NCBI RefSeq assembly: GCF_900109995.1
Contig: NZ_FOCB01000001.1
Span: forward strand, 484,135 to 548,134
Direction: 5' to 3'
Length of the DNA: 64,000 bases
Source: Pseudomonas sp. ok272
Lineage (GTDB): Bacteria > Pseudomonadota > Gammaproteobacteria > Pseudomonadales > Pseudomonadaceae
Position 1 is the stretch's first letter. Every line of letters begins with the position of its first letter. A program made the translations under genes and the position numbers. The notes beneath the pieces are model-generated. The model did not search any database and was not told the origin of the DNA. It saw only the letters and a program-made list of their open reading frames with translations. Below are positions 60,207-64,000 of the stretch, piece after piece.

Positions 60207-60255
60207 TCCCAAGGTTGATTGAAGCGTCGGCCCGAGGGCTTATAAGGAGTTTCAA

Positions 60256-61437
60256 ATGAAATACTCGTCCATGGTCCAGCGCATCAGCGGTGAAACCGTC
60301 ACCGCCTGGGATATTCACTACGCGGCATGCGATGCCCAGGCACGGGGTGAAGATGCGATCGTGCTGAGCATTGGCGATCCGGATTTCGCCACCGACTCGG
60401 CGATCTGCGCGGCGGCGATTCAAGCGCTGAACGAAGGTGACACCCATTACAGCCACGTGATCGGTCGGCCGCAGTTGCGTGAAGCGATTGCCGCCAAGCA
60501 GGCGGCCTTGCTGGGCCTGCCGGTGTCCGCCGACAACGTCGCCTTGGTGGCCGGGGCGCAGAATGGCTTGTACGCCACCGCCATGTGCCTGTTCGAACAG
60601 GGCGACGAAGTGCTGGTGCCGGCGCCGATGTACCTGACCTACGAGGCCAGCATCCAGGCCTCGGGCGCGCGCCTGGTGCCGATTGCCCAGCCGGCCGAGA
60701 ATGATTTCCGCCTGACCCTGGCGGCGATTGAAGCGGCGGTCACCGACAAGACCCGGGGCATCGCCCTGGCCACCCCGAACAACCCGACGGGCAATGTCTA
60801 CACCTGTGAAGAATTGGAAGCCGTGGCCCTGATTGCCCAGCGCCACAACTTGTGGGTGATCAGTGACGAGGTCTACGGCCAACTCACCTATGATCGCCCA
60901 CACGTGAGCGTGGCCACGCTTGAAGGTATGGCCGAGCGCACCGTGGTGCTCAACAGCCTGTCCAAGTCCCATGCCATGACGGGCTGGCGGGTAGGTTGGG
61001 TGGTGGCACCCACGGAACTGATCGGCCACTTGGATAACCTGTTGCTGTGCATGCTCTATGGCCTGCCGGGCTTTATCCAGGCGGCGGCGCTCAAGGCGTT
61101 GGAGGTGGATGAGCGGGTGATCGGCGAGGCGCGGGTGTTGTATCGCCGGCGCCGTGACCTGGTGGCCGAGGGCTTGCGCAACGTGCCGCTGCTCAAGTGC
61201 AAAGTCCCCGAGGCCGGCATGTTCATGCTGGTGGACGTGCGCGGCACGGGGCTTTCGAGCACCGACTTCGCCTGGCAACTGTTCCGCGAAACCGGTGTGG
61301 CGGTACTCGACGCCACGGCGTTCGGCGCCAGCACCGCCGGCTTTGTGCGGATCTCGTTCACCGTCTCCGATGCAGCCCTGAGCGACGCCTGTGGCCGTAT
61401 CGCCAGCTTCATCGAGCGCCTCCAGGCCCGTAACTAA
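60256..61437 (+). CDS. PLP-dependent aminotransferase, AruH-like
   Basis: This 393-residue class I aminotransferase is closest to arginine:pyruvate transaminase AruH among the families I know, sharing the N-terminal YSxxxQRISG and TAWDIHY. PLP features are NNPTGNVYTCEELEAV, ISDEVYGQLTYD and the lysine in NSLSKSHAMTGWRVGW. AAGGAG precedes the ATG. It closes the operon; with the AruI-like enzyme it would turn an amino acid into an aldehyde with one carbon less. Confidence 0.82.
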   Translation: MKYSSMVQRISGETVTAWDIHYAACDAQARGEDAIVLSIGDPDFATDSAICAAAIQALNEGDTHYSHVIGRPQLREAIAAKQAALLGLPVSADNVALVAGAQNGLYATAMCLFEQGDEVLVPAPMYLTYEASIQASGARLVPIAQPAENDFRLTLAAIEAAVTDKTRGIALATPNNPTGNVYTCEELEAVALIAQRHNLWVISDEVYGQLTYDRPHVSVATLEGMAERTVVLNSLSKSHAMTGWRVGWVVAPTELIGHLDNLLLCMLYGLPGFIQAAALKALEVDERVIGEARVLYRRRRDLVAEGLRNVPLLKCKVPEAGMFMLVDVRGTGLSSTDFAWQLFRETGVAVLDATAFGASTAGFVRISFTVSDAALSDACGRIASFIERLQARN

Positions 61438-61461
61438 ACCCTCGATCATGCACCGACCTCT

Positions 61462-61487
61462 GTGGGAGCGAGCAGGCTCGCTCCCAC
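61462..61487. repeat. Short REP hairpin after the aminotransferase gene
   Basis: GTGGGAGCGAG and CTCGCTCCCAC with a 4-base loop. This single compact REP ends the 52.4-61.4 kb cluster. The rest of the 232-base gap to 61,670 shows no gene. Confidence 0.8.
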
Positions 61488-61669
61488 ATTCAGATGTACT
61501 GCACCCCTCGAATTGACGCGAATCCACCTCTGGTCAATGGCCGAAACCGCCTCGGTTTCGCCCTTGCATCACCCCTCGCGCTCCTGCTTAATGTGATCCG
61601 CACCTGGCCCCGAGACACTATCGGAGGCGGTGGATTGTCGGACAATCACTAATAAGAAAGAGCAATCAA

Positions 61670-62638
61670 TTGACCCATCAGCACGCAATGCCCCTGATTG
61701 ATCATGTGCGGGTGTCACTTATTGTCCCGGTGTTCAACGAGGCACAAGCCATTGGTTTGTTCCTGGCCAGGATCGATGAGGTGTTCGCTCGCGAAGCAGA
61801 CGTCAGCCTGGAGATGATCTTTGTCAACGACGGCAGTACCGACACGACGCTGGAGCAACTGCTCGCGTGCCAGGCGAGCGACTCGCGGATCCGTATCGTC
61901 GACCTGAGCCGTAACTTCGGCAAGGAAGCGGCGTTGACCGCCGGCCTTGAGGCGGCGAGCGGCCAGGTGGTGGTGCCGATCGATGTCGACCTGCAGGACC
62001 CGCCCGAAATCATTGTGCAAATGATTGTCCGGTGGCGCGACGGCTTTGAGGTGGTGCTGGGGCACCGGGTCAGTCGCAAGAGCGACACCTGGGCCAAGAA
62101 AACCTCGGCCAACTGGTTCTACCGCCTGCACAACAAAATCTCCGACCAGCCACTGCCGGAGAACGTTGGCGATTTTCGCCTGATGGACCGCTGTGTGGTC
62201 GACGCCCTGCTGACCTTGCCCGAGTCGCGGCGCTTCATGAAAGGCTTGTTCGCCTGGGTCGGGTTTCGGACCACCCATGTCGACTACGAACGCAGCGAGC
62301 GGATCGCGGGGGAGAGCAAGTTCAATGGCTGGCGGCTGTGGAACTTCGCCCTCGAAGGCATCACCAGCTTCAGTACCGATCCGCTCAAGGTCTGGACCTA
62401 CATGGGCCTGTTCGTCTCGGTGATTTCCTTCGCCTTCGCCATGTTCATTGTCCTGCGGACCCTGTTCACCGGGGTCGATGTGCCGGGCTATGCGTCGCTG
62501 ATGGTGGCGGTGACCTTCCTCGGGGGCCTGCAACTGATCGGCATTGGCGTGCTCGGCGAGTACCTGGGGCGCACCTACATCGAATCAAAACGCCGCCCGA
62601 TATTCCTGGTGCGTCGTCTCTACAACCCAAAGGACTGA
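61670..62638 (+). CDS. GtrB-like glycosyltransferase (polyprenyl-phosphate sugar transferase)
   Basis: This 322-residue GT2-family protein probably starts at TTG 61670 (GAAAGAG upstream), with ATG 61688 as an alternative. The catalytic domain has VSLIVPVFNEAQAI, FVNDGSTDTTLE and DVDLQDPPE. Two C-terminal membrane helices (MGLFVSVISFAFAMFIVLR and VAVTFLGGLQLIGIGVLGEY) are typical of GtrB, which loads a sugar on undecaprenyl phosphate. It heads a short operon with a methyltransferase, GtrA and a DUF6311 protein. Confidence 0.88.
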   Translation: MTHQHAMPLIDHVRVSLIVPVFNEAQAIGLFLARIDEVFAREADVSLEMIFVNDGSTDTTLEQLLACQASDSRIRIVDLSRNFGKEAALTAGLEAASGQVVVPIDVDLQDPPEIIVQMIVRWRDGFEVVLGHRVSRKSDTWAKKTSANWFYRLHNKISDQPLPENVGDFRLMDRCVVDALLTLPESRRFMKGLFAWVGFRTTHVDYERSERIAGESKFNGWRLWNFALEGITSFSTDPLKVWTYMGLFVSVISFAFAMFIVLRTLFTGVDVPGYASLMVAVTFLGGLQLIGIGVLGEYLGRTYIESKRRPIFLVRRLYNPKD

Positions 62639-62641
62639 ACC

Positions 62642-63364
62642 ATGGATCTCAAGGAAACCGACATCCTCGGTTCACGCATCGACCAGCACTGGTACTACGC
62701 GTCAAAGGCCGCCGCCACTCGCCGGGTGCTGGGGGATACGTCCTTTCGGACCATCCTCGACGTCGGCGCCGGCTCCGGGTTCTTTTCCCATCACTTGCTG
62801 AGCCACACCAGCGCCAGCGAAGCCTGGTGCGTAGACATCAGCTATGACGCCGACTCGGACGCCGACTCGGACGCCAGCACGGCCGGCAAGCCGGTGCACT
62901 ATCGTCGCGCGATCGATGCGGTTGACGCCGACCTGGTGCTGCTGATGGACGTGCTGGAGCATGTCGATGACGACGTCGGCCTGCTCAAGGCCTATGTCGA
63001 CAAGGTGCCCTCCGGCAGCCGTTTCCTGATGACCGTGCCCGCCTTCCAGTTTCTCTGGAGCGGGCACGATGACTTTCTGGAACACAAGCGCCGCTACACC
63101 CTGACACAACTGGAAACCGTGGCCAGGGACGCCGGCCTGACGGTGCAGCAGGGGGCCTATTATTTCGGGCTGGTGTTCCCGATTGCCGCGACGTTGCGCC
63201 TGCTGCCCAACGGCGCACAACCGTCGCCGCCGCGCTCGCAGCTCAAGCAGCATCATTGGCTGGTCAATGCGGCGCTGAAGACCCTGTGCAGCATCGAGCG
63301 GCCCTTCATGAAAGCCAATCGCCTGGCCGGGCTGACGGTGTTCTGCCTGGCGCGCAAGCCGTGA
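62642..63364 (+). CDS. Class I SAM-dependent methyltransferase
   Basis: This 240-residue protein has the SAM motif ILDVGAGSGFFSHHLL, motif II-like LVLLMDVLEHVDDD, and the downstream MTVPAFQFLWSGHDDFLEH. It is 3 bases after the glycosyltransferase. A short aspartate-rich loop encoded by a 12-base tandem repeat lies at about residues 68-78. It may methylate the sugar or lipid-linked intermediate. Confidence 0.85.
   Translation: MDLKETDILGSRIDQHWYYASKAAATRRVLGDTSFRTILDVGAGSGFFSHHLLSHTSASEAWCVDISYDADSDADSDASTAGKPVHYRRAIDAVDADLVLLMDVLEHVDDDVGLLKAYVDKVPSGSRFLMTVPAFQFLWSGHDDFLEHKRRYTLTQLETVARDAGLTVQQGAYYFGLVFPIAATLRLLPNGAQPSPPRSQLKQHHWLVNAALKTLCSIERPFMKANRLAGLTVFCLARKP
62846..62875 (+). repeat. 12-base tandem repeat inside the methyltransferase gene
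   Basis: GACGCCGACTCG occurs twice in direct succession followed by half a third copy, encoding D-A-D-S repeats. Changes in repeat number would stay in frame. Confidence 0.85.
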
Positions 63365-63747
63365 CGTCAGCCGAACAGTCGGCGTTGATCAAGCGCGGCC
63401 TGCGCTTTGCCGTGACCGGGTTGTTGGTCACGGCCCTGCATGCCGTGGTCGCCGTGTTGTTCATCCACTACGTGTCGCCCTTGCCACCACTGGCCAATGG
63501 CGTGGCGTTTGCCGTGGCGACGGTGGTGTCCTACGTGATCAACACCACCTGGAGCTTTTCCAGCCGCCTGCACGGCCGCACCCTGCTGCGCTTCATGCTG
63601 GTCTCGGTCGCGGGGTTTTTCCTGGCGATGCTGGTGGCCTGGGTCGCACAACGGGCGGGCCTGAATTACTTGTGGGGGATAGGCGCCGTGGCGCTGACCA
63701 TCCCGGCCTTCACCTTTGTGCTGCATAACTTCTGGACGTATCGATGA
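63361..63747 (+). CDS. GtrA-family flippase
   Basis: This 128-residue protein with four membrane helices starts at GTG 63361, overlapping the methyltransferase stop. Features are LIKRGLRFAVTGLLVTALHA, NGVAFAVATVVSYVINTTWS and the C-terminal FTFVLHNFWTYR. GtrA moves the polyprenyl-linked sugar across the inner membrane. Confidence 0.9.
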   Translation: MTSAEQSALIKRGLRFAVTGLLVTALHAVVAVLFIHYVSPLPPLANGVAFAVATVVSYVINTTWSFSSRLHGRTLLRFMLVSVAGFFLAMLVAWVAQRAGLNYLWGIGAVALTIPAFTFVLHNFWTYR

Positions 63748-64000
63748 TGAAGGTTTCAGGCAAGCGGGTGGCAATCGCATTGCTCCCTCTGTTGATGGGC
63801 GTGCTGGCGTTTTTTGCGGCGAACGGGCCTTTGATCCTGGACCCGCAAAACATCGGCTGGCTGGGCGGTGGCGATCCGGCGACGCATTACCTGGGGTGGG
63901 TGTTCTTTCGCGATGCGCCGTGGAGTTTTCCTCTGGGCCTGAACCCGTCCTATGGCTTGGAACTGGGGAGTGCGGTGATTTTTTCCGACTCCAATCCACT
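63744..64000 (+). CDS. DUF6311-like membrane protein (3' truncated by window end)
   Basis: The frame opens at ATG 63744, overlapping the GtrA stop in ATGA, and runs to the last base. The 85 visible residues have a membrane helix (VAIALLPLLMGVLAFFAANG) and WLGGGDPATHYLGWVFFRD with ...PLGLNPSYGLELGSA, the start of DUF6311-type large membrane glycosyltransferases. It is the likely sugar-transferring GtrC-like enzyme of the cluster. Confidence 0.75.
   Translation, partial: MMKVSGKRVAIALLPLLMGVLAFFAANGPLILDPQNIGWLGGGDPATHYLGWVFFRDAPWSFPLGLNPSYGLELGSAVIFSDSNP

Overview
The window is a stretch of chromosome from a Pseudomonas of the fluorescens group. The evidence is the two-subunit arginine succinyltransferase (aruF/aruG), RsmA and AmrZ, an FlgZ-type PilZ protein, sigma-54 and FliA promoters at flagellar genes, and the extragenic palindrome GTGGGAGCGGGCTTGCTCGC that recurs between genes. 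Most of it is core genome in blocks whose gene order resembles P. aeruginosa, with accessory material at the joins.

Layout. (1) 1-15.3 kb: the end of argR, a very large toxin-like leucine-rich-repeat gene on the minus strand, then the arginine succinyltransferase pathway aruC-F-G-D-B, a small conserved gene and aruE, punctuated by REP palindromes. (2) 15.3-24.5 kb: a lumazine synthase behind an FMN riboswitch, threonine aldolase, alaS, lysC, rsmA, a tRNA-Ser and two identical tRNA-Arg genes, a small exported protein and mgtE. (3) 24.6-30.2 kb: amrZ, a degraded phnN-like fragment, tRNA-Arg(CCT), a tRNA-like fragment, and two exported DUF1254/DUF1214 proteins enclosed by two inverted copies of a 186-bp MITE-like element. 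(4) 30.2-43.3 kb: a receiver-TPR protein with a short histidine kinase, a glutamine-synthetase-family enzyme, an MFS transporter, then flagellar and chemotaxis genes: flgZ-flgN-flgM and flgA on minus, cheV-cheR and flgBCDE on plus. (5) 43.3-51.3 kb: M48 protease, TusA-like, PerM-like, bcp, gcvR, dapA, bamC, an MBL-fold hydrolase, purC and tRNA-Ser(CGA). (6) 51.6-61.4 kb: an orphan membrane protein, then a divergent catabolic cluster: AstE/AspA-like deacylase, AruI-like ThDP decarboxylase, M20 amidohydrolase, amino-acid ABC transporter and AruH-like aminotransferase. (7) 61.7-64 kb: a Gtr-type cluster (glycosyltransferase, methyltransferase, GtrA flippase, DUF6311 membrane protein) cut by the window end.

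How the genes work together. ArgR probably activates the aru operon; two ArgR-type half-sites precede aruC. The flagellar genes show a readable hierarchy: sigma-54 elements before flgB and flgA, and a FliA element before flgM, which encodes the anti-FliA factor. AmrZ and RsmA, both global regulators of motility and exopolysaccharide in pseudomonads, lie 3.1 kb apart. The most novel-looking items are the LRR protein with three tandem ~300-residue LRR modules and no recognisable C-terminal ligase domain, the unassigned 52.4-61.4 kb catabolic cluster, and the MITE-bracketed DUF1254 pair.
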